The notes: generated from the sequence alone by a model not told the origin. Counted from the first letter of the stretch, positions 45,655 to 56,405 are shown. The stretch is DNA of 64,000 nucleotides from Prostheceraeus crozeri (GCA_907163375.1 CAJQUW010003396.1:248001-312000), one strand, 5' to 3'. Made by a program: numbers and translations.

Positions 45655-47023
45655 CAGAGCTGTGAACCGGGTGATCCGCTGAGCCCATGACCAATGACCC
45701 GTGACCCACATTGACCTGCAACCTGAACTGAATTTACATCTAATTAAATCATGAATTAGCGTATGTTTAACAGCTCTTCATCATTCTAGCCGGTGAAATT
45801 GGCTCATGAAGACATGATCGCGTATCTGATCTAAATAATCTCAGAAGTAGAAAAGTCAGGCTTTCACTGACAGATTCTTTCAAATCTATGTATGTCATGT
45901 TATGCACTATGGAAGAACAGAATAAGCTTATAATATCCATACCTGTACAAGGTATTTGAATTGAACATTTGGAGCTAACACAATTTATCAGACATCCTCA
46001 TCCAGATGTCTGATAACGTTCACAACTCTGGTATGGTAGTAGAAAATAATTCAACGTAGCAAAGTGCGTCAAGGTAACAAAGTTAAAAAAAACAAGCTAA
46101 TGACTAGTTAATTTTCAATAGGTACAAAATATGATTTAAAAGAAAATTTTTATATCCTAAAATGTCTAAAGATTTTAAAAATACTTACTAGAAGGACAAA
46201 CAACGCTTCTCCTCTCCTCATGTAGAATGAATTGGCGAGTAAGTCGTTCTGTTCAAAATTATGTTTATCACTTATATATTGAAAAGATCCTATTTAACAG
46301 TCTGTCCATTCAGATGATAAGAGGACAGGTCTGTTTCCAATCAGAATACCAGATCTAGCTAACACACAGGGATTACGCTATCTAAAATCTACCAGGTGTG
46401 CAAGAGAATTAATATTAGTTCCTTAAGCTAAAACGTGAAATAGAATTGTACAAAATATGCATACAAATTATTTTACTATTTCGAATGAGGTCATCAACAG
46501 GAACTTGGTCAGGACGATCGCGTTTCGACCGCTTCATCCTGGACGCTCAAACCCGACCAAGCGCGGTCCTGTACATTAAATATGCACAGCCTCAAAAATT
46601 CAATTAATAATAGAGAAAGATTTGCATCTATCAAAAAAAAATAGAGTCAATGTTGACTGAAATGTACCTCAGGCATTTGAAAAAAGGGCAGAGTCCAGCC
46701 CGAGTTTCTGCAAAATTTGAGGGCGACGGAGATCGCTTCCAACGCTTCCGGAGTCATAGAGGCTCTGGGTATGATGTTTTCAGATATATTAGATGGATTC
46801 GGAACTACAGCCTTGTAGAAGAAACATGGATGTGCCATAGCATTTAGAACAGGAAATTCCTGTTTCTTGTTGTACCACCATTGAAGAACATTCGGTGGAT
46901 AAGTAGTAAAACCCTAAATTAAAATATTTAAAATATTCATTGAAAAACAAGTCAGCACGGTCAGGGGTGACCCGTGACCCGGGCGACCAATGCCAAAACA
47001 GTTGCCCGCGGGCCCGTTATCTG
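45655..47023 (-). mobile_element. hAT-type element with hATC remnant
   Basis: Ends CAGAGCTGTGAACCGGG and (inverted) CAGATAACGGGCCCG, with GACCCGTGACCC motifs subterminally at both sides. Target duplication not clear. It contains a transposase C-terminal relic (46650-46900), so it derives from an autonomous hAT element. Confidence 0.6.
46647..46900 (-). pseudogene. hAT transposase C-terminal dimerisation (hATC) remnant
   Basis: Minus strand reads YPPNVLQWWYNKKQEFPVLN followed by AMAHPCF, then NPSNISENIIPRASMTPEAL. The L-x-W-W-x-N-x(4)-F/Y-P-x-L-x(2)-M-A signature is the hATC motif near the end of hAT transposases, needed for multimerisation. The following Ser-Glu-Arg-x-Phe-Ser box is decayed. 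No catalytic domain is seen in frame upstream. Confidence 0.65.
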
Positions 47024-47031
47024 TTCTCAGC

Positions 47032-47650
47032 TTAGAATTGTCGTTTTTCTGATGTCGGGTAAAAGCCTGCAAATTAATAATGTAAAGCAGTTTGAGCACG
47101 AATTTAGATAGAAGACCATGATTCTCCGCGTACTAAACTGGCCGGTTGCAGATAGGAAGATTCCGTGTTGGTGTTTTTCCTTTCCAATGATTTCATGGTT
47201 CTGTCCCTTCGAGTGTGTCAGCGGAGGTATATGAGGTCGCTTCGTTCATAAACAGAGGTCATTTTCGATGACTGAGCTATTATTTCCATTCACACGTCAC
47301 CACACTAGGGTTAATGACGTGGGTGTTTCAAAACCATGTTTTATTTGATTTCAAAACAAGCTATCGGTTTTTAGAACTTTTCAAACAACGGCATCCAATG
47401 TGTGATTTAGGCCTATTTATAGAAACATATATAGCAGTAAACATATATCCTATAGAAACATGTTATTCGGGGACATGTCTATATTATATTAACAGCAACA
47501 TATCCTGCTTGGTACAATATTTTCAGAAGTCATTTCCAAACTTCCACGTTATTCGAGAAGCGTATTTGTGAACCTTCGATCTTCCTCGTTAAGTTTTCAT
47601 TGATGATTATCGTTATTACCGTGCGCGACGAATGGCAGTAAAAGCATTCA
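47032..47650. other. Unannotated flank left of the Polinton-type element
   Basis: The first ~80 bases match the block at 41740. The rest has no recognised feature. Confidence 0.45.
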
Positions 47651-47692
47651 CCCTGATCACGTTTTGAATGCTTTATATGACCGAAATGCTTT

Positions 47693-47980
47693 ATGATGCT
47701 CCTACCACCGATCTGCTCAACATCGAAAAGTGAAAGCGAAAACATCACGATTCAAAATTTCGTTCATGCGGCGTTCATTGACGAGTGGGATGAAGACAAG
47801 TGTGAACAAGAGGAGGAGTCCCGCAAGAAAGTCGTCATTGAAAAAGTTGTGTGGACTGATGGTGAATTCACGCCAAAAACGACGCGTGTTAGAAAAGTGC
47901 CCGACGCTCCAAAACGGCCAAGGTGTTATAAAGTGTACAGTGACTTAGAGGTTATTCCGCTTGACTTTTCCTCGCTGTAA
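47693..47980 (+). CDS. Small charged protein of the Polinton-type element
   Basis: 95 residues, not recognised. An acidic stretch (DEWDEDKCEQEEESRKK) is followed by a Lys/Arg-rich half (TTRVRKVPDAPKRPRCYK). AATAAA lies 23 bases beyond the stop (near 47999), a plausible poly(A) signal. The gene sits at the left border of the element, on the opposite strand to the core genes. It could be an early regulatory protein by position only. Confidence 0.45.
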   Translation: MMLLPPICSTSKSESENITIQNFVHAAFIDEWDEDKCEQEEESRKKVVIEKVVWTDGEFTPKTTRVRKVPDAPKRPRCYKVYSDLEVIPLDFSSL

Positions 47981-48395
47981 AGTATATGCGATTCAATTAT
48001 AAATAAACCTACATACTACATGTCTTTGTTTTGCAATGTATTTATCTTGAAATGGAAATAAATGGAGGAATTTAGATATGGGGTTAGTTAACACATTTAT
48101 TATCGGTATACTTTTCCATCAAAGGGGATCACACCATTAGAGAAGATAGAAAATGATTTTGTATACGTGTGGTATAAGAGTGACAAGCAGAACTCATGGC
48201 TCATTCTCAGATGACGTTGCTTCACCTAAAATCATGTTTCATATGCTGAATGATTTCTACTAACTGTGTTAAGTGTCTAGATGATAGGATATCTTATTCT
48301 AACAATAGCTCCCAATCGACATTATGCTTACTCGATGATCCTTTCGAAGCCATGTAGTTTATATGAAGGAAAAACAATACTGTCATGATACACAT

Positions 48396-48734
48396 TTATT
48401 GAAAAGAAATAAAAGCAGTACGTTTTGTAATAAGACGGTGCATGACGTTTACCAAGTCAAACTCTTCTTGATTGCGGGGCTGACTAGAAGGAGAGAAGAG
48501 GTCCAGCCAGCTCCGGAGAGTCTCAACACACCGCTTCATCATAGCGTCCTTTGGAGACACACTCAAGAAGGCAGCCCTGACTGTATCACTACTGTCCTCT
48601 TCATCGTCGGAAATGATGATGATTTCCTCATCCAACTGCAGCGGCTCGACCTCACCATCGTAAATGGTTTTCACTTGCCTCTTGCGTGGGGCATTGGGCA
48701 TGAGTAAGGCATAGGCGTTCGGTGGTGCATCCAT
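48396..48734 (-). CDS. Acidic small protein with SUMO-interaction-like motif
   Basis: 112 residues, not recognised as a family. The central part reads LQLDEEIIIISDDEEDSSD: four Ile followed by Ser/Asp/Glu, the form of a SUMO-interacting motif with an acidic/phospho extension. The N-terminus is Pro-rich with a basic PRKRQVK. A TATA box (TATATA at 48774-48779 on the plus strand, read leftward) lies about 40 bases upstream of the ATG. A SUMO or PML-type nuclear role is a guess from the motif. Confidence 0.55.
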   Translation of the reverse strand: MDAPPNAYALLMPNAPRKRQVKTIYDGEVEPLQLDEEIIIISDDEEDSSDTVRAAFLSVSPKDAMMKRCVETLRSWLDLFSPSSQPRNQEEFDLVNVMHRLITKRTAFISFQ

Positions 48735-48889
48735 TTTAATGATATTATGAGGAAATGGTCATTGCACCGCACTTATATAGATTCTCTCTCCCTGCTTCGC
48801 GCTCTCTCATTGGACGACAGCCATTTATCAATCACACTGCATCATTCTCATATATAGAGAAGAGTGTTTTGCATTTCACTATCATAGTC
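48735..48889. promoter_or_regulatory. Divergent promoter with two TATA boxes
   Basis: Between two small genes transcribed away from each other lie TATATA at 48774-48779 (serving the minus gene that starts at 48734) and TATATA at 48851-48856 (serving the plus gene that starts at 48890). Each is close to 40 bases from its ATG. The spacing is seen; promoter activity is inferred. Confidence 0.55.
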
Positions 48890-49075
48890 ATGTCCGACAC
48901 AGAGGAAACATTCACACCTCTTGCTAGCTCAACTCCTACGAAGAAGGAAGTTGAGAGAAAGTTTCAACAAAAAGGGGAAGAGGAAGAGAGACAAATGATT
49001 GAAGGCTGCAAGCAGCTCACTCTACAAACGGTTGAGAGTGAGCCTTTCATAAACGAGGCTGACTTTCAGGAGTGA
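48890..49075 (+). CDS. Small acidic protein of the Polinton-type element
   Basis: Sixty-one residues from the ATG at 48890 (MSDTEETFTPLASSTPTKKE), followed by a charged coiled-coil-like stretch (VERKFQQKGEEEERQ) and FINEADFQE at the end. I chose this ATG rather than the upstream one because a TATA box sits 34-39 bases ahead of it. Function unknown. Confidence 0.5.
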   Translation: MSDTEETFTPLASSTPTKKEVERKFQQKGEEEERQMIEGCKQLTLQTVESEPFINEADFQE

Positions 49076-49183
49076 AAAGCCCTTTGATGAGACAGAGAAT
49101 GCCCCAAACGGTCTTTATGAGACCACGGCCTTAACGGCCACCTAATCAAGAAAGAAAAGACATTGACTGCGCCACACGCAACA

Positions 49184-51184
49184 TTAGTGATTTGATGTTA
49201 TCTGACGAAAATTAAGTGTTAAGACAGTACGACCACCAATGAATTGAATATGATTACCACTATCATCATAGATACCAAATTTGCAATGAGATAATCGTGA
49301 TACATTGACTGGAATGTATACCTTGTTCAGGAACTCCCTGTGCATGGTCACACCAAAGTCGCCACTGTCAATAGGAATATATCTTAAAAGGGGAACAATT
49401 TGACCACCAACTTGTGTTGAATGGATGAAGTTAGTGTAAATGTAAAAGTGATTAATATTCATATCGAGCAAGGATGTTGAGCCACAGTACTTCTCGTCGT
49501 AGAATATGTCACGTTTGAATCCTAAAATCTTTGTCAACTCTTTTGAAATGTGAATGACCGTTTTACCATGTACACTGATACAGAATGTATTTTCTTTAGG
49601 ATCATAGTCAAAATGATATGAGTGTAGATTTGATACACCCTTGTTCAAGTATGTACAAACATCATAACCATTGCTATAATGCTTTGGAGGTATCGGTAAC
49701 TTTTCATTTGGCTTCCATGTAAGACTGGGACGTAAAACAGGGTCTGTACGTTTGAAATAAAGGACCATTCGACAATCGGATTGCTGTTCAGATGTTATTT
49801 TCACATTCCCCCATTCATGGTATGACCATAAGACGTCTGGTTTTAAAGAGAGCAAATCGCAAAATTTAGAATTGATGTGAACAAATCCAATGTGTGAACG
49901 CTCATAATCATTTCGGAAATCAATCCTTGCTTTATTGTGTACTCGAGTGATGGACATAGATAATCCATTTATTTCATTCACCTGTTTGATCAAGTCATCA
50001 ACAGTACCAGATTTAAAAAGCACAAAGCGTTCATGCATGCGATCAAGGGGAAGAAGGGTAATATTAAATTTTTTCCTGTGCCAATTTGGATATTTCTTAA
50101 TCTGCTTTGATACTTTCATGGACACTTGAGCTCTCAAAGGGAAGGCACCGCCTCCTTTTACTTCTGCAAATTTTGTGATAGGTAGAAAGAAACGTGATTT
50201 AAGATTCAATATCTTTTGCAGAGGTCCACTCACATAAAATCCATGGGAAATAGTAGTCGGTCTCATGTAAAGGGTAACTTTATGTAGATTTGGATCCATC
50301 TGCCAGAACCATAGATCCTTTGCCAAATCATTCATAACATTCAATAGGCGTTGAATCTTCATATAATAGTATGATTGCTCTACACGATGACGGAATGATG
50401 GGTTTGTAGGTTGTTTCCTCTTCAGGGGTGAAGCATTTTTAGCAATAGGTATGTCTGTATCTGCAGTGATAATTAAAGTAGGGGCATTTACAATATCATC
50501 AACAGCTCGCTTTCCCCGACGGGTGTTTATTGTAGGAATAGAATTCCACTCTGCTGCATGTTCATTCAAGTTGTAGGTATGTACTTTATCATGTCGCTCT
50601 AGTTTTGGAAAGTACAAGTCTTGATTCGTTGCAGTGACATAACGAACTGCTGCTTTCAATCTATTCACAGTAGGCACTTTCTGTTGTCCTAGGAATTTGG
50701 TTAAGAGTGATTGCCCTTTCACATAATGTACTCCCCTAAGTATGCTTGTACCGCCTTCTTTCATATTGCGATAGTTGATACAACCAAATATGACTTGATA
50801 TCTTGGTCTTCTACGTTTAAAATCTGCAAGGGTATGAAATATTTCGCGTTTTATTGATGAGCTCACACGGCAGCTATTTTTTAATTCCATTGCAATGCGA
50901 CGTACAGGATTGAACAAGTCGATGCCGCCTACAGGCGATCGCTTAAAGCCATAATCTGTTAACACCATTTCCCACGCATGACACATTCGCTGACGTAAAA
51001 TCTGAAGTTTGTAAGCATGATTTTGCCAAGGATCGGCTATGCCGGAAAGAATTACATCTTCAATAGGTCTTGTTGCATGAATAGGTGATTTGATGAGACG
51101 AACTGCATCATCTAATCCTCGTCCCGCTAATGTCACTATTGCAAATGAGAATAGGATGATCAATCTTAACATGACTTCGTCCAT
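49184..51184 (-). CDS. Large structural protein of the Polinton-type element (minor-capsid candidate)
   Basis: The longest open frame of the element, 666 residues. The N-terminus has a hydrophobic, signal-like segment (MLRLIILFSFAIVTLAG). The C-terminal third carries phrases typical of the large protein encoded beside the major capsid gene in many animal Polintons: VIHISKELTKILGF, HFYIYTNFIHSTQVGGQIVP followed by LLRYIP, VYIPVNV, and a final TVLTLNFR. A role in the particle (penton or minor capsid) is inferred from that pairing and not proven. A basic cleavage-like RRGKR occurs near residue 226. The middle is Lys/Arg-rich. It lies downstream of the protease and capsid genes on the same strand. 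Confidence 0.6.
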   Translation of the reverse strand: MDEVMLRLIILFSFAIVTLAGRGLDDAVRLIKSPIHATRPIEDVILSGIADPWQNHAYKLQILRQRMCHAWEMVLTDYGFKRSPVGGIDLFNPVRRIAMELKNSCRVSSSIKREIFHTLADFKRRRPRYQVIFGCINYRNMKEGGTSILRGVHYVKGQSLLTKFLGQQKVPTVNRLKAAVRYVTATNQDLYFPKLERHDKVHTYNLNEHAAEWNSIPTINTRRGKRAVDDIVNAPTLIITADTDIPIAKNASPLKRKQPTNPSFRHRVEQSYYYMKIQRLLNVMNDLAKDLWFWQMDPNLHKVTLYMRPTTISHGFYVSGPLQKILNLKSRFFLPITKFAEVKGGGAFPLRAQVSMKVSKQIKKYPNWHRKKFNITLLPLDRMHERFVLFKSGTVDDLIKQVNEINGLSMSITRVHNKARIDFRNDYERSHIGFVHINSKFCDLLSLKPDVLWSYHEWGNVKITSEQQSDCRMVLYFKRTDPVLRPSLTWKPNEKLPIPPKHYSNGYDVCTYLNKGVSNLHSYHFDYDPKENTFCISVHGKTVIHISKELTKILGFKRDIFYDEKYCGSTSLLDMNINHFYIYTNFIHSTQVGGQIVPLLRYIPIDSGDFGVTMHREFLNKVYIPVNVSRLSHCKFGIYDDSGNHIQFIGGRTVLTLNFRQITSNH

Positions 51185-51193
51185 TTCTAATGA

Positions 51194-51568
51194 ATGTTTT
51201 GCTTAAACGAGAAGACTAAGCAAACGTTTTTGATGTGTCTAAAACTAACCATGATTGCCAAGCTCTCTTCTCAGTGTCATGTTACATGGAAGGCTCGACG
51301 CATTACCTTTTACGATACTCATCGACACGCTAAAATAAGTTTATCACCTTTTCAAATGGATAAACTCCACGATGCTTTACATATCATGCATCATCCAATG
51401 TACTATATCCCTCTAGGTGGACGTCCATTCATTATTCGACGAGATTTCATTGCTCTTCATGATCAATATGGTGTTATACATTTTACATCCTCAAGTTGGA
51501 AGAAGTATAGAGAACGTATACATCCTCGCATCATGACTTACCTTCAACAAACCAACACTCAAGCATGA
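51194..51568 (+). CDS. Unidentified small basic protein of the Polinton-type element
   Basis: 124 residues, His/Arg-rich with several aromatic positions (HDALHIMHHPMYYIPLGGRP, FTSSSWKKYRERIHPRIM). It starts ten bases beyond the start of the large structural gene, divergently. The ATG at about 51250 is an alternative start. Family not recognised. Confidence 0.45.
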   Translation: MFCLNEKTKQTFLMCLKLTMIAKLSSQCHVTWKARRITFYDTHRHAKISLSPFQMDKLHDALHIMHHPMYYIPLGGRPFIIRRDFIALHDQYGVIHFTSSSWKKYRERIHPRIMTYLQQTNTQA

Positions 51569-51697
51569 ATGTGACAAGTGAACAATGTCTTCTTATCTCT
51601 ACCTATTCATGTTTGATGACTAAATACAACATATCCAATCACATCATCTACTTTTCCATTGAAGTATAATAAAAAAACAAATTTTAATCGTACATAT

Positions 51698-52021
51698 TTA
51701 TTGAAGGCTTTTATAAAAGTTACGAATGCGCTTTTCATTGACAAGGGTATCATGTGAAAAATGTTTACAAATATCATGTAAAGAGTCATAATGTAGTCGT
51801 TGCATTACAAAGTAGAGGGCATAGGCTCCACATGTTGAAGACAAGGGATGTTGACAGGCCAAAGCATTGCGAATCCATTTTCGTGAATGTGGGTTCATGA
51901 AACGTGTGACATAATCACAGTTTGGTAAGGCCAATGAATCAAAGATTTCACCGCAATAATTTTTATCAATAGACAAAACTTTCCAGTATTTGCCGGGTAA
52001 GTGTGCTGTATCAGTATTCAT
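51698..52021 (-). CDS. Adenain-like cysteine protease of the Polinton-type element
   Basis: Recognised by PGKYWKVLSIDKNYCGEIFDS followed by LALP and by SSTCGAYALYFVMQRL, the strand and the Cys-containing helix of the C5/C48 protease family (adenovirus protease, Ulp1). In the family this enzyme matures capsid proteins. It lies between the capsid gene and the large structural gene, a usual Polinton neighbourhood. AATAAA on the minus strand overlaps its 3' end (plus-strand TTTATT near 51693). Confidence 0.75.
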   Translation of the reverse strand: MNTDTAHLPGKYWKVLSIDKNYCGEIFDSLALPNCDYVTRFMNPHSRKWIRNALACQHPLSSTCGAYALYFVMQRLHYDSLHDICKHFSHDTLVNEKRIRNFYKSLQ

Positions 52022-52155
52022 GATAATGAATTAGGGTGGTTTTGGTAAAACTCTGGGCATATTATTAATGGAAAAAACACCTCGAAATGCTGCAACAGTG
52101 CGTTCATCACCATGTTCTTGAACGACTCTCTCTAGCTCTGCATCAGATAACCAAC

Positions 52156-53440
52156 TCATAAACTTGTACAAGAAGCGGAAACGTCACGTAGTCTGTTAAT
52201 TCGAATGGTGGAATCGAACACAGCATAGATGAGTACATTGACTGTTTTCGTCAAATCTTTTTCAAAGAAGAATTCTAGTTTAAGACCCTTCGTGGCAGTG
52301 CCCGGACGATAAGAAGCACCTGCTTCATTGTTTGCTGTCAAATCAAATGCATAAAGTGCATAACCTTTAGCAAATTCATCATAGGTCAAACCATTGGTGT
52401 CATCAGTATTCCAGTATTTAAAGGTCTCCATAGTATTTTGAATTGAGCGAGAATAATGTCCATTAGCGAAGTCTGGACAAAAAGGAGCACCAGGAATGGA
52501 AATCAGCATCGCGATACAATCCGATTTGATTTAAACCAAAGTGTTCAAAGTTGAGGGGATTCTTTGACATATTACCATTGTATGCATCATTTGCAATCAA
52601 TCCCACAATGATCATTTTTGGTGATTGTATAGGAGACAATCTATCTTTAACAAAGCTCTTTTGCGCACGAGGAATGGTGAAGCTACGGATCTCAGTATGA
52701 TTTACATCATAAAGAGCATCAAACTTCTTCAAACCCATCTCGTGACCATTAATCACCGAAGGATTCACTGTCATTCGTTGCACATAAAGTCTAACACTTT
52801 CAAACACAATCTTAAATTCAGTCTTTGCTCCATAAGAATTCAATACAAATTTAGGATCGTTCGGCAAGAGATGAACTCGCATGTCTACGTTTGACATTAA
52901 GAAACGTGATTGACGGAAAAAGTCCAAGTATAGGGGACCATATAATTCACACACCCTACTTTCTGCAGTCCACTTTTCACGAGTGACAAATCCCTTGTTT
53001 TTGTCACTATCAAATTTACCAGCTTCATCTTTACACCAACCCATAACAGTCATGTGACTCTTTTGTGCTTGTGGCTGGAACTGCATGACTGTTGAAAAAT
53101 AACCGAGATAGGGATAACTGTGTTGATCACCTTCAACCCGAGTTTCACCAATGGTCAATGATACATCCTTGAAGAGCGTTGCTATTGCCAAGTTATTCAT
53201 GCCTACTTTGTCCTTGTCGTCAAGGTTGGTGCCGTCCTTATTTACTATCTTACACTTAACATGTAGATTGATGTCATTTACATCGATGTACTCAGCATCA
53301 TTTACTGGTATTAAAAACTCAATGACACCACCGGAATCGATACTTGTCTGTGGATAACGAATGGATACATAATTTCTAATGATATCCGTCTGTATAGGTG
53401 TTCTATCAAATAAGCAAAGAGATGAGGTTTTACATTCCAT
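52156..53440 (-). pseudogene. Major capsid protein region (F54H12.2-like, double jelly roll)
   Basis: The region holds the widely shared Polinton major capsid signature. Near the start: LFDRTPIQTDIIRNYVSIRY and GGVIEFLIPVNDAEYIDVND. In the middle: VHLLPNDPKFVL, VNPSVINGHEMGL and AQKSFVKDRLSP. Then VGLIANDAYNGNMSKNPLNF, and at the end FKYWNTDD, YDEFAKGYALYAFDLT and LTKTVNVLIYAVFD. The same protein in other animals is annotated as uncharacterised protein F54H12.2-like and forms the hexon-like capsid. The gene is broken. Confidence 0.88.
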
Positions 53441-53442
53441 AA

Positions 53443-53730
53443 TTAAAACAGTCCACGTTGTCTGCGTTTGCTAGGAGGTATACGAGATGCTCTTCGCTTA
53501 CGTTTGCCTGAAGTAGAGAGTGGATTGATATGACTGATGACAGACCTGATACCAGCCTTACCGACATTCTTCAAACGCTGTATTCCATGACGCTTTAGCG
53601 ATTCACGAATTGGCAATCTTCCTGAAAGCGCATCACTTGCTACATCTGCTGCTAATCCTACAGCTTCCTTTAAAGCTGATTTTCCCACATTTGCGATAGT
53701 GGGGAGCATCATACCTTTGACAGCACCCAA
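53443..53730 (-). CDS. Small basic, amphipathic core-type protein
   Basis: 95 residues: an Ala/Gly-rich amphipathic helix region (KSALKEAVGLAADVASDALS) followed by a very basic tail (GKRKRRASRIPPSKRRQRGL). In size, composition and place just upstream of the capsid gene it resembles the adenovirus pVI/pX-like core or membrane-active proteins of Polintons. By analogy it may bind DNA or the inner capsid. It ends three bases before the capsid start. Confidence 0.6.
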   Translation of the reverse strand: MGAVKGMMLPTIANVGKSALKEAVGLAADVASDALSGRLPIRESLKRHGIQRLKNVGKAGIRSVISHINPLSTSGKRKRRASRIPPSKRRQRGLF

Positions 53731-53828
53731 TGGACTACTCCCTTTTTGACGTCTCGATCCAGCATAAACGGGAAAGCCAGCTCCATGACTAGCATAGGAG
53801 GAGGCAGAATAAAACGTAGCAGTTTAAT

Positions 53829-54960
53829 CCATAGGTATTTATTTATTTATATTTACACAATTCATTACTTTGCTTAGGAACGTTGACTTACACGATAAAG
53901 GTCAGAATGACGAATCTAACTGTTCATTGAATTTGGATAGCCAGCCCATTTCACCAGGCTCCACTTTTCCCCTTGTCGCATTTGGTGACGAAGTATCATT
54001 TCAACCATGTAGTCATCATCTTCTTTGGTGATGGGCGTTATCTCATGACGATAAAAAGTCCCTTCAATCTCTTCACCATGATAATCGCGAAGCTTGTAGG
54101 TAGTGGGGTTGAATTTCTTGTTAACCTCAGAGACAGTAAATATTTCTTCCGTCCAATTGGGAAGATATCCTTTCGCAAACACACTTTTCACCTTGGAAAT
54201 GCAAACTTTGTCACCAACCTGAATGTCACGCTTACCTTGTGATGGTTGCTTGCGTTTAGCATTGGTTTCACGGATTGTATCCATCATGTCTGGAGTTATG
54301 TCAGCAGGTTTGTGACCAATCATACGATGCACAGAATGATTGTAAGCGTGTACAGTATCTTGTAATACATCCGTTCACTTTTGTGTTACTTTTTCAGTGA
54401 AATAGCGCCATAGACGAGTTTTCAGCGTACGATTAAAGCGTTGGACCACTGCAGCCTTGTATGCAATTTTCACACTAAACAGCTCAATGTTGTGTTCGCG
54501 AAATAAAGCACGCACATGTCTGTTTTCAAACTCTTTCCCTTGATCAGTCTGAATACGTGTGGGAATGCGTCCTTCACTGAAAATATTTTGGAAAGCCTCG
54601 GCCACTTCTTCACCACGCTTTGTCTTGAGTGGTTGATTAAACTCAAGTATAACGAGAAAATTAGTCAATGACAGTTAGGAGAAAGCGATAACCTTTATTC
54701 TTTTTAGCTAATAAAGAAACATCAGCCAAATCTGCTTGCCATTGTTCAACAATATCATGAACGATATAAGAACGGGTAGGATAACGTTTTCGAGCTTGTG
54801 TGTGCTATGTATATGCAGGTTGAGCTTTTAACCATCTCTTCACTTGTTTCTGTGAATAACCACTTGCTTGTGACAACTTTTTCACTGAAGCATAACCTGC
54901 ATAATGCTTTGAGTTATAGTAAATTGATTTCAGATGTTCATTCATCGTCTATTAAGAGGG
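53829..54960 (-). pseudogene. Retroviral-type integrase region with chromodomain
   Basis: Recognisable parts are the DDE core (IPTRIQTDQGKEFENRHV, VVQRFNRTLKTRLWRYF) and a C-terminal part with an SH3-like stretch (IQVGDKVCISKVKSVFAKGY) and a chromodomain-like end (VEMILRHQMRQGEKWSLVKW followed by AGYPN). This combination is the Polinton integrase that inserts the element. The region is broken. Plus-strand open frames across 54798-55172 are antisense shadows. Confidence 0.85.
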
Positions 54961-55145
54961 ATTGTTTATTTGCCTCAAAGTATCAGTCTTTTTCTCCGCT
55001 AGGGTTTGTGTTCGTGTTTGAGTCCTGCTTTTGCTACTTTTTTGAGCCGTCTTGTATGAATCACTTTTACAACATGTACTTAAGCAGTTCAATGACACAT
55101 GAATGTTTGGCAACTCTGAACATGGGATGCAACATAGCTTCTTCA

Positions 55146-55790
55146 TTAAAAGTTTGTGATAAAATCAAATGATGGATAACGTGTTGAAGGTTTTGGTATA
55201 CGCTTCGGCAACTTCTCGGGTGTTTTCAAAGTTTGCTTGATTCTCTCTTTAGGTCTCTCTACACTTTGCAACTTTCTCTTCCTAGGTGTAGAATCATTTT
55301 CCATTTTCTGTAAGGTATCACGACCAAGAATTGCTTTTGGAACATTGAATTTCTTCATACTTTTTAAAAAGAACTCTCATCCTGTAGGTGTAAAGTGAAG
55401 ACGATCACGAACAGCATGATTAATTAGATCTTCCACTCTTGAGTCCCTAATGACTGCACCATCATCACCTACCACTTCACCTCGCTGTGTGATTTTCAAG
55501 TTGGGTTCGAGACTTCGATATAAGCTCAGCGCGCGATTGCGCTAGGGTTTGGTTGAACCAAGCGAAAGATCATTGTGAATTTTTTCTTTCAATTGTTTCA
55601 TTTCTTCTAAGGTAGAACTCTGCTTTATCAAACGATCATATGGATTTTTACTTTGTACAGCTTCTTGTTCATATTGCTGATTAAGTTGTGACATTTAATT
55701 TGCCCAAGGTTGATGAACACTCTGCATTGTAGTCAGATGTATATACTCTTCTTGTGGAATAGCAATCATGCGTTGAAAACCACTCATAAC
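55146..55790 (-). pseudogene. Unidentified Polinton gene region with basic and coiled-coil-like parts
   Basis: A 70-residue frame (KAILGRDTLQKMENDSTPRK, then many Lys/Pro) lies at the left. To its right is sequence reading MIAIPQEEYIHLTTMQ and STLEEMKQLKEKIHNDL, a pattern I associate with a conserved but unnamed Polinton gene near the ATPase. Broken; no function assigned. Confidence 0.45.
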
Positions 55791-55976
55791 AATTTATATA
55801 TGATCATGGGTTTCTCAAAGAGATGACTGCGTAAGCAGTAATCCTCAGGACACTCCTGGGTAAAGTCCAAAAATAAATAATTATAGGGTTTTTCCGTAGC
55901 AGCCTCAAATACTTCAATTAAGGCTTTTGAGTTGCGAGGAAGAACTTGTCGAGATAGGAATTCAACTTGACTTTTA

Positions 55977-56405
55977 TCACGAGGAATTTTTAAAGATGAT
56001 GTAGTAATGCGTGTTTAGACTTCGAATCCGTGCTTCCTTTCCACTTGGAAAAAGATTTTGCATAATAAAAATGATAAAGCATGGTTTGTGATGAGCAGCC
56101 TTGGTAAACATAGCAGTTACTTCGTGTGAGTTCTTACTCTCATTAAGTAAATCTTTAAGAATGATAATATCATAGGGTTGAATATCAGCAGCGCTGATAA
56201 TCCCCGGTTGAACCAAGTAACCCTTACCAACCAATTCACGATGTAAGTTATGTTGATAAATTCCATAACACCAAACAACGCGATTCGGTATGCAGTCAAA
56301 AATCTCATTACGACGCTCCAACAATTGCAGTGTTAAATGTGTCTTCCCACTTTGAGAGGGTCCTACAATACACATAGTGCGATTACAGCGTAAACGGAAA
56401 TCCAT
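55977..56405 (-). CDS. FtsK/A32-type genome-packaging ATPase of the Polinton-type element
   Basis: Starts MDFRLRCNRTMCIVGPSQSG; GPSQSGKTHLTLQLL is the Walker A P-loop. DIIILKDLLNE is at the Walker B position, and FTKAAHHKPCFIIFIMQNLF with SLNTHYYIIFKN is the sensor region characteristic of the Polinton ATPase. In the family it drives DNA into capsids. Sequence just downstream (55800-55976, minus) appears to be further family-like coding DNA. Confidence 0.82.
   Translation of the reverse strand: MDFRLRCNRTMCIVGPSQSGKTHLTLQLLERRNEIFDCIPNRVVWCYGIYQHNLHRELVGKGYLVQPGIISAADIQPYDIIILKDLLNESKNSHEVTAMFTKAAHHKPCFIIFIMQNLFPSGKEARIRSLNTHYYIIFKNSS

Noticed and set aside
54798-55172. 124-residue plus-strand frame
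   Set aside because: Lies antisense to the integrase side of the Polinton-type element and has low-complexity Ser/Phe/Cys composition.
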